A DNA stretch of 64,000 bases from Siminovitchia thermophila (GCF_016909185.1 NZ_JAFBFH010000002.1:124001-188000); one strand, 5' to 3'. Shown: positions 17,548-27,161, counted from the first letter of the stretch. The notes: generated by a model from the sequence alone, not told the origin. A program made the numbers and translations.

Positions 17548-19668
17548 ATGAAAGTGAAAAAAATCCTTTCTACAAACTTCATTTCTTTATCCAAACACCA
17601 CAAGATAAAAGATGTGTTAAGTTTATTTTTAAAAAAGCATCAGGATATTGCTTGTGTCGTAGAAAAGCGCCGCCTAATCGGGATTGTGACCAAATATTCA
17701 TTATATCGTTTGCTCTTAACGACAAACGACATTCATCACCCCGTTAAAGAGGCCATCATTTACAATCCCATCACATTAAATCAAAACGATAACATTTATC
17801 GTTCAAGAGAGAAGCTAGTGAATCTGAAAGTCGCCCATGCCGTCGTTGTTGATGATCGCAACCATGTTGTCGGGATTATTTCCAGATCTAATATATTTCA
17901 AGGACTCGTGGCGGAAACACAACATTTATCAAAGAAGTTAAATAATTTAATGAACAACCTGCAAACGATGATCATTTCGGTCGATCTAAACCTCACGATT
18001 ACAACCCTTAATCATTCAGCGAAAAAAATCATTGGATCATCGAACGAAAATAGTATTGGTACACATATTGGGCATTTTCTTCCGGAGCTAACGCAACATA
18101 TTGTAGATGTCATTCAAACAGATCAATTAATCGACTTTGAAAACACCGTGATCAACAACACCACATATATCAGTTCTTTTATCCCCATTAAAGCGTGGGG
18201 ACAAATAAACGGAGTCATGATCGTTTTAGAAAATGTTTCAAAATATGAAAAAATCGCCAGTGAATTGGAAACAACAAAAAGAATTGAAAAAATGCTCGAC
18301 AGTGCTTTGGAAGCCGCCTACGACGGCATAGTCATCACAGACCCAAACGGAAAGATCATGAAAGTGAATCAAGGGTTTTTAGAATTACTGGATTACCATC
18401 ATGAGAATGAACTAATCGGAAAACCGATAGAAACCATCGCTCCTGAAATACCAAGCGAAAAAAGTATTAAACAAAGAAAACAAATAGAAGGTGAATATAT
18501 ACATATCAACGGCTATAAATCTGTAGTAACGCAAACACCGATATATCGAAATAATGAAAATATTGGAATCATCATTAAAATCATCTTTAGACAACTAGAA
18601 TTATGGAAAGATTTATTTCATCACATGGATCGGCTGGAAACAGAAATATCTTACTATCGGAGCAAATTAAAGGAAGTCTCCGAACAAGAAGCACATTTTA
18701 ATCACATCATTTCATCCAGTCCACTCATTCAAAGCTTAAAAAGTAATGCTCATGTTGCTGCCAAAGGATTTTCTAATATATTAATGACAGGTGAAAGCGG
18801 GACAGGAAAAGAATTATTTGCCCAAGGTATTCACAATGCTTCCGGCAGAACGGGACAATTTGTCAAAATTAATTGCGCCGCCATTCCCGTTGACTTACTG
18901 GAATCTGAACTTTTCGGTTATGAAGAAGGAGCCTTTACGGGGGCAAAAAAAGACGGCAAGGCAGGAAAATTCGATCTTGCCAATGAAGGGACGCTGTTTC
19001 TGGATGAAATTGGAGATATGCCGATTTCTTTACAAGTAAAGCTGTTACGTGTTCTTCAAGATAAAAAATTCGAACGGATCGGCGGCACAAACACCATTTA
19101 TACAGATGCAAGAATCATTTCCGCGACTAATAGAGATTTACTTAGTATGGTACAAGCGGGAACATTTAGGGCAGATTTATATTATCGAATTAATGTCATT
19201 CATCTACACCTTCCGCCATTGAGAGAAAGGAAAGAAGACATTCCCTATCTTTGTGACTATTTTATCCAAAAATTCAATCAGAAAATGAATAAAAAAATTC
19301 GCGGGGTCACACCCGAAGCATTGCTCATGTTAAAAGACTATCATTGGCCAGGGAACATAAGAGAGTTAGAAAATATTTTAGAGCGTGCTTTTCACTTTTG
19401 CAATAAACAATGGATTCTTCCCGAGAATATACTTCTAGATCTCCCAAAAGAAAGAAAAACAATTAAAGCGGAAAGCAATCATCATAAAAACAACTTGTCC
19501 AATGCTAAAAAAATAATGGATGATACGGAGAAAAAACTGATTATTCAAGCCCTTACTACAGCAAACGGAAATCGAACAGAGGCCGCCAAACTATTACATA
19601 TTAGCCGCTCTGCTCTCTATTACAAGATGAAAAAATATCATATTAAAGAGTTAAACGATTTCCATTAG
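17548..19668 (+). CDS. Sigma-54-dependent activator with CBS and PAS domains
   Basis: This is a 706-residue enhancer-binding activator. The order is two CBS motifs (about residues 5-125), a first PAS domain (about 135-230), a second PAS domain (about 250-355), a short coiled segment, an AAA+ domain with Walker A GESGTGKE (from 415) and the sigma-54 contact loop GAFTGA (461-466), and a C-terminal Fis-type helix-turn-helix (NRTEAAKLLHISRSALYYKM). The ATG at 17548 is preferred over 17524 because AGAAGG lies 7 bp before it. It is divergent from the acyl-CoA cluster and almost certainly activates its sigma-54 promoter. CBS domains often bind adenine nucleotides or acyl/AdoMet ligands; the signal here is unknown. 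Confidence 0.93.
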   Translation: MKVKKILSTNFISLSKHHKIKDVLSLFLKKHQDIACVVEKRRLIGIVTKYSLYRLLLTTNDIHHPVKEAIIYNPITLNQNDNIYRSREKLVNLKVAHAVVVDDRNHVVGIISRSNIFQGLVAETQHLSKKLNNLMNNLQTMIISVDLNLTITTLNHSAKKIIGSSNENSIGTHIGHFLPELTQHIVDVIQTDQLIDFENTVINNTTYISSFIPIKAWGQINGVMIVLENVSKYEKIASELETTKRIEKMLDSALEAAYDGIVITDPNGKIMKVNQGFLELLDYHHENELIGKPIETIAPEIPSEKSIKQRKQIEGEYIHINGYKSVVTQTPIYRNNENIGIIIKIIFRQLELWKDLFHHMDRLETEISYYRSKLKEVSEQEAHFNHIISSSPLIQSLKSNAHVAAKGFSNILMTGESGTGKELFAQGIHNASGRTGQFVKINCAAIPVDLLESELFGYEEGAFTGAKKDGKAGKFDLANEGTLFLDEIGDMPISLQVKLLRVLQDKKFERIGGTNTIYTDARIISATNRDLLSMVQAGTFRADLYYRINVIHLHLPPLRERKEDIPYLCDYFIQKFNQKMNKKIRGVTPEALLMLKDYHWPGNIRELENILERAFHFCNKQWILPENILLDLPKERKTIKAESNHHKNNLSNAKKIMDDTEKKLIIQALTTANGNRTEAAKLLHISRSALYYKMKKYHIKELNDFH

Positions 19669-19752
19669 CGGCTTTTTCTTTTTGATGAACATGATGATTT
19701 TTCCACCTGTTACTTGGTGGCTTTGGTTCAAGACAAACACTTATCCCAAACA

Positions 19753-19786
19753 AAAACGGGGAACCCATCATGGGCCGCCCCGTTTT
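19753..19786. terminator. Bidirectional terminator hairpin
   Basis: AAAACGGGG pairs with CCCCGTTTT, with a short secondary dyad in the loop and T-rich tails on both strands. It lies between the convergent activator gene and the C45 hydrolase gene. Confidence 0.8.
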
Positions 19787-19842
19787 CTTTCCCACGCAGT
19801 TCACTCCAGTCCCTCTATCCAGTAGCCCGCTTCCGCAAACGA

Positions 19843-20976
19843 TTAATAAATTTCTCTCCAAAATTGCTCTGGATTCTCTATTTTCACATCATCATATTCG
19901 CATACAATCTCTTCAAGACCGATTGGCGCGTCAAAATCAACTTCATACCAAGGATTTTTGTCTGGCGGACCAAAGCTAACCTTCAGGTTTTTTTCAGTTA
20001 TATCAAATACCATGCTTCTAAGTGTACCCATTCCACTGGAATAAAAATGGCAACAGGGACCATCTGGATAGCATGTAGAAAGCAGCTTCCTTATCTTTTC
20101 ATCATTCAAATAAGGGGCTTCTCGCAATAATGAATTCCACACGGAAGAATAACGCATTTCGGAATGCCAAAAATGATATTCATCAAATTCTTTCATTTCT
20201 GGGCTTGTATAGTGATTGGTGGCGACTAATACATCACCAAAAGGTTTCCGTTCGGAAATTCTTTTCTTGTCGGTTGAAAAACTTGCCACCTCAAAAACAG
20301 ATGCATGATGCGAAGCATCTGCTACTAAAAAGTTCGCATTCGTACACAACGGGATTTCTTCAAGCAAACATTTCGCTTCATAAACATCTTTACAGCGGTC
20401 TAAAATGGCACGAATGGCAACCCAAAACTCGCAGCCGTTTCCAGCGAGAGGTTTCAAGTAGGCGGTACTGGACATGGAAACAACGAGTCCATATTCATTC
20501 ATGCCGTCCATTCTGCCCGCATTTTGCAGCGAAAAACCAATATGCTTTGGCTTTCCAGTTACCCGGGTAATGCATAAGCTTCTTTCATCCCTTACGAAAT
20601 ATTCATAGCTCCTTCCCACATAAAAATGTCCATCGCTCGTGTTTGAAGGGAGCACCGCAAATTGGCAGCAATGAGGAGAGTCGTGATATGAATTCGCGTA
20701 ACCAATTATTTTTTCGGATTCTATCCCTACTACATCAGCAAACCCTTGGATTTCATCCACAAAACCGGGACATATTTTATCTATTAACATCATTCTCTTA
20801 TGGGCAATTGCCGGAGATATATAGTCCCGTCCTTCCATGGGACTAATAAAATAAGAGATATCTTCCGGATAATTCTCTTTTAAAGTAATGGCCCGCTGTT
20901 TTCCTACCTCATAATGGCTTCCCTCAGCCACATGAATGTCAAATATCATAGGGTCTTTTTTTTCATTATTCAGCAT
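19843..20976 (-). CDS. C45-family (acyl-CoA:6-APA acyltransferase-like) Ntn hydrolase
   Basis: This protein of about 377 residues belongs to the N-terminal-nucleophile hydrolases related to penicillin acyltransferase (peptidase C45). Such proteins cleave themselves before a Cys that becomes the nucleophile; here the candidate is Cys103 or Cys104 in SPHCCQFAVLPS, followed by GRMDGMNEYGLVVSMSS and a C-terminal NHYTSPEM segment, all family-typical. ATG 20976 is chosen because GGAAGG lies 10 bp upstream; an ATG 60 bp further upstream lacks a site. The family cleaves or transfers acyl groups on amides; the substrate is unknown. It lies next to the acyl-CoA island, so N-acyl amide hydrolysis feeding it is possible but speculative. 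No signal peptide is apparent. Confidence 0.82.
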   Translation of the reverse strand: MLNNEKKDPMIFDIHVAEGSHYEVGKQRAITLKENYPEDISYFISPMEGRDYISPAIAHKRMMLIDKICPGFVDEIQGFADVVGIESEKIIGYANSYHDSPHCCQFAVLPSNTSDGHFYVGRSYEYFVRDERSLCITRVTGKPKHIGFSLQNAGRMDGMNEYGLVVSMSSTAYLKPLAGNGCEFWVAIRAILDRCKDVYEAKCLLEEIPLCTNANFLVADASHHASVFEVASFSTDKKRISERKPFGDVLVATNHYTSPEMKEFDEYHFWHSEMRYSSVWNSLLREAPYLNDEKIRKLLSTCYPDGPCCHFYSSGMGTLRSMVFDITEKNLKVSFGPPDKNPWYEVDFDAPIGLEEIVCEYDDVKIENPEQFWREIY

Positions 20977-21161
20977 ATCCTTGCATCCTTCCTTTATCAT
21001 ATTGTTTTTCAAAATCTCTATACGAGATAACGTCATCCTAGCATAATAAAAAAATTAGGTCTATTGCGAAAAATAAAAACAGGCACATATAGCATAAAAA
21101 TAAAAAAGCTGAAATGTAACAGTCTATAATGGTGACCTACCCTTTCATCCGCGAATAAGAA

Positions 21162-21190
21162 AAACACTCCGATCTCTGTCAGAGTGTTTC
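21162..21190 (-). terminator. Terminator downstream of the MFS gene
   Basis: AAACACTC pairs with GAGTGTTT around a 12-base loop, with a T-rich run on the minus strand. It follows the MFS gene by about 120 bp. The remainder of 20977-21312 shows no gene. Confidence 0.6.
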
Positions 21191-21312
21191 CCAGCACCCA
21201 CCCTCTTACAACATTCTTTTTGCTTCTGTACCATCATGATCGATCCAACTCTATTAGAAAAACGCAATCACGTGATGACGAGATACTGAGTTGTTTCACA
21301 CAATTATATCGA

Positions 21313-22782
21313 TCATTCAGCAACATCTTTTTCCGATACGGCACGATACACAATAAACGCCAAGATCACCGCTGCTACCGACATCATAAAAGCAATGAAG
21401 TATACGAGTTCAACCCCAGCCACCATCGCCTGGTGAATAGTGGCGGAATCCTGGGGATTATTTGCATGTTGCAAAAAGTGAAGCTGTCTTGTGTTCATGA
21501 TGCTAATAAACACCGAGACGCCGATAGCCCCGGCCACCGGCTGCAATGTTGTCATCACGGCAGTCCCATGCGGATACAAATGTTTTGGCAGCTGATTTAA
21601 GCCATTTGTCTCCGCAGGCATCATGATGGCCGAAACCGATAGCATCAATAGAATATACCCAACGATGACTACCCATAGAGGCGTATCCGTATGTAATCTG
21701 CTCATCATCAACATCGTTCCGCTCAACACAATCGTGGCAGGGATCATCAACACGCGCGGGCCAAATTTATCAAATAAATGACCCATGAACGGCGCCATTG
21801 CCCCATTCAATATACTCCCAGGCAGTAAAACGAGTCCTGCGGTGGCTGCCGTTAAAGCCAGCGGTCCTTGCATATAAATCGGTAAAATGATTTCGGAAGC
21901 AAACATGGCCATCATAATAATTAAGAACATCAAAACCGCGTGTGTATACATCGGGTATTTAAAAACCCTTAAATTCATTACCGGTTCATCCAGTTTTAGC
22001 TGTCTGATGGAAAATAAAGCGATACCTACAACTCCGGCAATGATTGGAATATAGACAGTTGCGCTGAAAAATCCGCCCTCACTTTCTCCCATCGCGCTAA
22101 ACCCATAAATAATGGCGCCAAATCCAATGGTTGAGAACGCAATGGACGGGATATCAATCTTCGGTTTCGTCACTTCCGACACATTCATGAGATATTTATA
22201 AGCAAATGCGATCGAGAATAAAGCGAATGGAATCACAATGATAAATAAAAAGCGCCATCCCAAGTATTCTACAATGACACCCGACAAAGTTGGTCCAATA
22301 GCAGGAGCAAACATCATGACAAGACCGATAACCCCCATCACCTTTCCTCGTCTTTCCGGCGGAAAAACCAATAAAAACACATTAAAGATAATGGGCATAA
22401 GCAATCCTGTTCCAGCAGCCTGGATTAAGCGTCCAACTAATAAAATCGGAAAAGTGGGCGCAGCAGCACTGATGACTGTGCCAACCGTAAAAACGATCAT
22501 CGTCCCCAAAAATAATTGTCTAGTTGTGAACCATTGCAATAATAAGGCAGAGACCGGAATAACGATCCCCATCACCAACATGAAACCTGTAACCATCCAT
22601 TGGACTGTTGGCAACGAAATGTGAAATTCTTCCATCAACGTCGTAAGGGCAATATTTAATAACGTTTCGTTTAACAGCGCAAAAAAAGCACCCACGATCA
22701 AAGAGATCATGATCGGCATTACTTTTACATTCGGATCGTCAGCCAGAAACTCGTACTTTTTCATTTGTTGATTGTCTTTCAT
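21313..22782 (-). CDS. DHA2-family multidrug MFS transporter (14 TM segments)
   Basis: This 489-residue proton-driven efflux pump belongs to the EmrB/QacA family. The first membrane segment is MISLIVGAFFALLNETLLNIAL; motif C reads APAIGPTLSGVIVEYLGWRF, the antiporter signature; the length and hydrophobic pattern fit 14 membrane spans. The start ATG at 22782 lies within MKDNQQMKKYEF with a GGAGAT site upstream. It exports drugs or metabolites across the cytoplasmic membrane. A decayed duplicate of its 5' quarter lies immediately upstream, and structured repeats follow that. Confidence 0.92.
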   Translation of the reverse strand: MKDNQQMKKYEFLADDPNVKVMPIMISLIVGAFFALLNETLLNIALTTLMEEFHISLPTVQWMVTGFMLVMGIVIPVSALLLQWFTTRQLFLGTMIVFTVGTVISAAAPTFPILLVGRLIQAAGTGLLMPIIFNVFLLVFPPERRGKVMGVIGLVMMFAPAIGPTLSGVIVEYLGWRFLFIIVIPFALFSIAFAYKYLMNVSEVTKPKIDIPSIAFSTIGFGAIIYGFSAMGESEGGFFSATVYIPIIAGVVGIALFSIRQLKLDEPVMNLRVFKYPMYTHAVLMFLIIMMAMFASEIILPIYMQGPLALTAATAGLVLLPGSILNGAMAPFMGHLFDKFGPRVLMIPATIVLSGTMLMMSRLHTDTPLWVVIVGYILLMLSVSAIMMPAETNGLNQLPKHLYPHGTAVMTTLQPVAGAIGVSVFISIMNTRQLHFLQHANNPQDSATIHQAMVAGVELVYFIAFMMSVAAVILAFIVYRAVSEKDVAE

Positions 22783-22797
22783 ACAAATCTCCTTTAT

Positions 22798-23204
22798 TCA
22801 GTAAAAAATAGGCATAACCCATCCTGTTCCGGCAGCCTGGATTAAACGTCCAACTAATAAAATCGGAAAAGTGTACGCTGCAGCACTGATGACTGTACCA
22901 ACCGTAAAAATGAGTATCATCCCTAATAATAATTGTCTAGTTGTGAACCACCATTGCAATAATAAGACAGAGACAGGAATGACAATCCCCATCACCAACA
23001 TAAAACCTGTAACCATCCATGGAAATGTCCGTAATGAAATGTGAAATTCTTGCATCAACGTTGTAGTAAAGGCAATATTGAAGAGCGTTTCGTTTAACAC
23101 TACAAAAAAGCCCCCACGTTCAAGGAAATCATAATCGGTATTACTTTTACATTCGGATCGTCAGACAGAAACCCGCATTTTTTCATTTGCTGATTGTCTT
23201 TCAT
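22798..23204 (-). pseudogene. Decayed partial duplicate of the adjacent MFS transporter
   Basis: The segment repeats the first ~135 codons of the gene at 21313-22782, including the start (MKDNQQMKK), at high nucleotide identity. A frameshift lies near 23110, before the intact stretch starting MLNETLFNIAF, and the copy ends abruptly at GTGWVMPIFY with a stop. Even the upstream ribosome region is duplicated (catacaaa...ctcctttattca). It is the product of a tandem duplication followed by deletion. Confidence 0.88.
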
Positions 23205-23226
23205 ACAAACAAAGCTCCTTTATTCA

Positions 23227-23505
23227 ATAAAGTGAAACTTCATTCAGTAGAAGTTTTCTTCCATTAGTTGAACCAATCGGGCATTTAGGTGCCGTTTTCT
23301 ACCACTTGGACTTTTGTATCCACTCAAGATTTTGAAGTGGTGTATACGGCACCTTACATGCCGGATAAAGTGAAACTTCATTCAGTAGAAGTTTTCTTCC
23401 ATTAGTTGAACCAATCGGGCATTTAGGTGCCGTTTTCTCACACTTAGACCATTTGGTATCGACTCAGGTCTTGAAGTGGGAGTCTTACGGCACCTTACAT
23501 GCCGG
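23227..23505. repeat. Two tandem copies of the 138-142-bp structured element
   Basis: The units start at 23227 and 23365 and belong to the same family as the 16946-17512 array, in the same orientation. The linker TTAGTTGAACCAATCGGGC and hairpin 2 (AGGTGCCGT with ACGGCACCT) are kept, while hairpin 1 is a different sequence (AGAAG TTTT CTTC). The gap 23205-23613 contains these copies and no gene. Confidence 0.92.
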
Positions 23506-23613
23506 ATAAAAAGTGGCAGGTCCACTTATATTGTTAAAAAAACAAACTCGTGCAGATTCAACAGCTCTCTCTTGAGTAAACACCCGCAACAGCCAGTACA
23601 TGAGATCCGCGCA

Positions 23614-24306
23614 TTAAATCATATCGACCTTTTCGATATTTCTGATTGACCAAAAGGCGATGACAATGCCGATCACCGCAAGGAAGAGCGGAATATAAAC
23701 AATGGAAGCTGTAGAGAAAACTGGGTTATGCGAACTGATAAGAGAAACGATTAAAATAGACGATATTATGGTTGCCGGAACCGAATATTTGCGCATTCCG
23801 AAATATAGCGGGATTAAACTGGTTCCCGCTGCAGCAAACGCGAACGTGACCATACTCAACAGTTGTTGGCCTAAAGCAGCTGTAGAAAAGGTTCCCGGGA
23901 TAAACTCAAAATATGAATCAAAGACGATAATGGAAACAAGCACAAACACATTGGAAATGAAAATCGTGATAAAAGTTAATAAACCAATGATCCATAATTT
24001 GACTACTATAAACTTCTTCCTGGGAACGGGATATGTAAAAAGGACATTGGTTGTTTTATTTTTAAATTCTTCAATAATGAACTTTGTAATTAATACTGCG
24101 GCAAAGATAATAAACGTAGCCCTTACCAACGTACCCGCAATTAAGAAAGCTTCATCATAGCTTGAAATCCCGACGTTTCCTTCCAGTTTTTCTACATAAC
24201 CGATGCAAACGAGCAATGCTGCAATAAGGATGTTCGCAATAATGACTCCCTTCACATACCATCCTAATTTGAATTTCTTTAATTCCAATTTCATTAATGT
24301 AAACAA
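23614..24306 (-). CDS. ABC transporter permease (BcrB-like), module 1
   Basis: This 230-residue ABC-2 type permease has about six membrane segments, opening MKLELKKFKLGWYVKGVIIANILIAALLV. The motif EFKNKTTNVLFTYPVPRKKFI is typical of permeases of bacitracin/lantibiotic-type exporters. The start is TTG at 24306 with GAGGTG upstream (ATG 24294 possible). The ATPase gene is 32 bp upstream. It is paralogous to the permease at 32683. Likely role: export or removal of peptide antibiotics from the membrane. Confidence 0.85.
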   Translation of the reverse strand: MFTLMKLELKKFKLGWYVKGVIIANILIAALLVCIGYVEKLEGNVGISSYDEAFLIAGTLVRATFIIFAAVLITKFIIEEFKNKTTNVLFTYPVPRKKFIVVKLWIIGLLTFITIFISNVFVLVSIIVFDSYFEFIPGTFSTAALGQQLLSMVTFAFAAAGTSLIPLYFGMRKYSVPATIISSILIVSLISSHNPVFSTASIVYIPLFLAVIGIVIAFWSIRNIEKVDMI

Positions 24307-24338
24307 TGAACAATCACCTCGTACAATGTGTAATCAAT

Positions 24339-25262
24339 TTACCCGGATGTGCTTTCTTCTTTGTTGATTAATGCCAAAAAATATTCTTCCAACGAAGTTA
24401 CTTGTTTATTGATGGATTCAATTTCGATCCCATTTAGAATCATTGTCTTAGAGATGTCTGTTTGGGATATACCTTGCTCATAAATACGAATCATTCTTTG
24501 TTGGATAATTTTAAAATTGGTAATCTGCAGCTTATCTTCAAGGACAACACATGCTTGTGTCGGATTGGTTGTCACCAACTCAATATATTCCGTGTTTTCC
24601 CCTTTTAATTTCTCCATAGACACTTCGGTAATCAATCTTCCCTTGCTTATCACTCCGATCGTATCGGCCATTTGCTCGATTTCAGCCAATATGTGACTGG
24701 AAACTAACAACGTGATCCCGTACTCTTTGCATAGTACAAGAAATAAATGTCTGATCTCTTTGATCCCGATGGGATCGAGCCCATTAATCGGTTCATCAAG
24801 AATCAACAATTCCGGCCTGGTGATAATGGCTCTGGCGATGCCCAGCCGCTGCTTCATGCCGAGTGAAAATTGCGAGATGGATTTGTTGTCGACATGTTTT
24901 AAATTCACCATGTCCAACGCTTCTTCAATGGCATGATGATGATGGTAACCCATGTATTCACAATGAAGCTCCAAATTTTCCCTAGCTGTCAATTTTTCGT
25001 AAAAAATGGGATATTCAATCATGCTGCCCATTCTTCCCAACACGTCATATGACGAAGATGTTAGCACTTGACCAAATATTTCAATCTCTCCGGATGTCGG
25101 CTTAACCAAGTTTGTCAGCATTTTCATGATAGTTGTTTTTCCGGCGCCATTTGGTCCGAGAAATCCGTAAATTTCTCCTTTCTTAATATTCATGCTGACA
25201 TTTGAGACAACTTCTTGTCCTTGAAAACATTTCGTCAAGTTGCGGGTCTTAACGATATACAC
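24339..25262 (-). CDS. ABC transporter ATPase (BcrA-like), module 1
   Basis: This 308-residue ATPase has Walker A GPNGAGKTTIMKML, signature FSLGMKQRLGIARAI, and Walker B LLILDEPINGLDP. The C-terminal 80 residues form the accessory region common in BcrA. The start is ambiguous: ATGs at 25286 and 25271 lack usable spacing, while GTG at 25262 has AGGAAGG 9 bp upstream and matches the normal family N-terminus. It is about 55% similar by eye to the ATPase at 31770, so the modules are paralogous. A palindrome upstream is a candidate site for the response regulator. Confidence 0.9.
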   Translation of the reverse strand: MYIVKTRNLTKCFQGQEVVSNVSMNIKKGEIYGFLGPNGAGKTTIMKMLTNLVKPTSGEIEIFGQVLTSSSYDVLGRMGSMIEYPIFYEKLTARENLELHCEYMGYHHHHAIEEALDMVNLKHVDNKSISQFSLGMKQRLGIARAIITRPELLILDEPINGLDPIGIKEIRHLFLVLCKEYGITLLVSSHILAEIEQMADTIGVISKGRLITEVSMEKLKGENTEYIELVTTNPTQACVVLEDKLQITNFKIIQQRMIRIYEQGISQTDISKTMILNGIEIESINKQVTSLEEYFLALINKEESTSG

Positions 25263-25348
25263 ACAGTTCATCCTTCCTGACTCCATTCAGTAGTTTGGTT
25301 GCTGCTTTCTATCTTAACAACCGGCTGTTTCTTTTTTCTTTCTGAAAC

Positions 25349-25365
25349 CTTAAGAATTTCTTAAG
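25349..25365. promoter_or_regulatory. Palindromic candidate operator upstream of ABC module 1
   Basis: The 17-bp palindrome CTTAAGAATTTCTTAAG starts 3 bp after the histidine kinase stop and about 90 bp before the ATPase start. OmpR-type regulators bind such dyads at ABC target promoters. Assignment to the adjacent response regulator is inference. Confidence 0.5.
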
Positions 25366-25368
25366 TTG

Positions 25369-26304
25369 TCAATAGGTAAATCGCTTGAATGTGATTGTAA
25401 AGGTTGTCTTTTCATTCGGTATACTATGCAAGTGTATTTTTCCGTTCATTTTTTCCACAAGCCTTTTTGTAATGGTCAATCCCAAACCGCTTCCTTGAAA
25501 TGCTTTGTTTCTTGACTCTTCCAATGTAAACATTCTTTCAAATACTTGATCCTGCTCTTGCTCCGCTATCCCCTTTCCTTTGTCCCACACTTCGACATAT
25601 ACCTGTTTATCGTCATAGAACAAAGCTAAGCCAACCACATTCCCGTCCCCGCCATAGCGAATGGCATTGGACAATAAATTGTGCAAAATCCGATCCAGGG
25701 CCTCCTTATTGCCCAATACATATACGGGCTCCTCAGGGAGTTGGAGATCCACTTCAAGGCCATTTGCTTCTACAAAATCATAGAATGAAAGTATATTTTG
25801 TTTACACACTTCAATCATATTGATTTTTGTTAATTGGATTTGTTTATCGCCGGATTCTAATTTGGCCAGGTCAAAAAAAGCATTCATGAATTGAATGATT
25901 TCCAGCGTTTTTTTCTCGACATGGCGCAATCGCCTTTCCCTTTCTTTTAGAGCGATGTTTTGATCATTTTTCAGCGTTTCGATATAGCCCAACACAACCG
26001 TTAATGGCGTTTTTAAGTCATGTGAAATGTTTGCCAACATTCTCTTCATGGAGTGTCTTGATTTTTCAAACATGGCCCTTTCACGTTGTTGCTTATCTAA
26101 TAAAAGATTGATTTCTATCAATAACGCTCTCAATTCTTGATCGTCTGTCAGCAATAAAAGTTGCTCTTTGGAATCCTGGCTTAATATACTGTTGATTTTT
26201 TTGGCCATATACATTAGGTGTTTATTCCTCGTTTTCTTTTGTTGCTGTTGTACAATGATAAAAGCAACCAATACACATATAATGGCCAGCAACACAACGT
26301 TCAT
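25369..26304 (-). CDS. Sensor histidine kinase, module 1
   Basis: This 311-residue kinase has one N-terminal membrane segment (VVLLAIICVLVAFIIV), no sizeable extracellular domain, and a short cytoplasmic linker. The H-box is ANISHDLKTPLTVVLGY; further motifs are the N-box (HNLLSNAIRYGG), G1 (DKGKGIAEQ) and G2 (GSGLGLTITKRLVE). ATG 26304 is preferred because GGGGAG lies 7 bp upstream; it overlaps the end of the response regulator gene, showing translational coupling. The small sensor suggests that it detects a membrane event or the state of the transporter. Confidence 0.9.
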   Translation of the reverse strand: MNVVLLAIICVLVAFIIVQQQQKKTRNKHLMYMAKKINSILSQDSKEQLLLLTDDQELRALLIEINLLLDKQQRERAMFEKSRHSMKRMLANISHDLKTPLTVVLGYIETLKNDQNIALKERERRLRHVEKKTLEIIQFMNAFFDLAKLESGDKQIQLTKINMIEVCKQNILSFYDFVEANGLEVDLQLPEEPVYVLGNKEALDRILHNLLSNAIRYGGDGNVVGLALFYDDKQVYVEVWDKGKGIAEQEQDQVFERMFTLEESRNKAFQGSGLGLTITKRLVEKMNGKIHLHSIPNEKTTFTITFKRFTY

Positions 26305-26305
26305 G

Positions 26306-27001
26306 TTAAAACTCCCCAAGCCTGTATCCAATGCCCCAAAGGGTCTTGATATACTTTGGATTGGATGGATTGTCTTCTATTTTTTCCCTCAACCGGCTTA
26401 TATGCACATTAATAATGTTTGCATCCCCATAATATTCTTCATTCCAAACAGACCGGTATATTTGCTCTTTCGTAAATACTTTTGTTGGATGCAAAACAAA
26501 TAGCTTTAATATTTCCCATTCTTTTGATGTTAATTGAATAGATACCCCATGTTTGCTGACAAGGAAATTGTCCATATCAAGCTCAAGCTCATGAACGTGA
26601 ATAATCGGTTGATGAACATTCTCTTTTTTACTGGAATAACCGGCCCTTCTGAGTGCGGCTTTTACCCGGGCCAGCAGTTCGATCATCGAAAAGGGCTTAG
26701 CGATATAATCATCTGCGCCAAAGCCCAATCCCAGCGCTTTATCGACATCACTATCTTTGGCGGATAGGATCAGAACAGGAACGAGACTCTGTTCCCTTAT
26801 TTCTTTTAAACAGTCCATTCCATTCATTTTCGGCAACATTAAATCCAAGAGAATCAAGTCAAAAGAGTGTGTATAAAACAACTTCATCGCTTCTTCTCCA
26901 TCAGATGCATGCAGCATACGGAAGCCCTCTTTCGTTAAATACGTTGTAACCATTTCACGAATCGACTCGTCATCTTCAATAAGCAAAATATTTTCCTGCA
27001 T
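26306..27001 (-). CDS. OmpR-family response regulator, module 1
   Basis: This 231-residue regulator has a receiver domain with the phosphoacceptor Asp in DLILLDLMLPKMNG and the conserved Lys in YIAKPFSMIEL, then a winged-helix DNA-binding domain (SKEWEILKLFVLHPTKVFTKEQIYRSVW). The start ATG at 27001 has GAGGG at 9 bp. It is the first gene of the four-gene run regulator-kinase-ATPase-permease and is divergent from the TrmB-type gene. Confidence 0.93.
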   Translation of the reverse strand: MQENILLIEDDESIREMVTTYLTKEGFRMLHASDGEEAMKLFYTHSFDLILLDLMLPKMNGMDCLKEIREQSLVPVLILSAKDSDVDKALGLGFGADDYIAKPFSMIELLARVKAALRRAGYSSKKENVHQPIIHVHELELDMDNFLVSKHGVSIQLTSKEWEILKLFVLHPTKVFTKEQIYRSVWNEEYYGDANIINVHISRLREKIEDNPSNPKYIKTLWGIGYRLGEF

Positions 27002-27161
27002 CGTTACATGCCCTCATTCCACAAATGATCTACATTAATTTTACTACAAAAATAACAATGATTTCGCAAACTTTACGAAACCACCATGATTACAGGTACC
27101 ATTATTTCCCCATGTTTTAGCATGTTGCTTTGTGAATTAGTTGTCCGACATCTGTCTGCCA

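Noticed and set aside
22238-22624. 128-codon open frame antisense to the MFS gene
   Set aside because: It is a composition shadow of a membrane protein gene, with no ribosome site.
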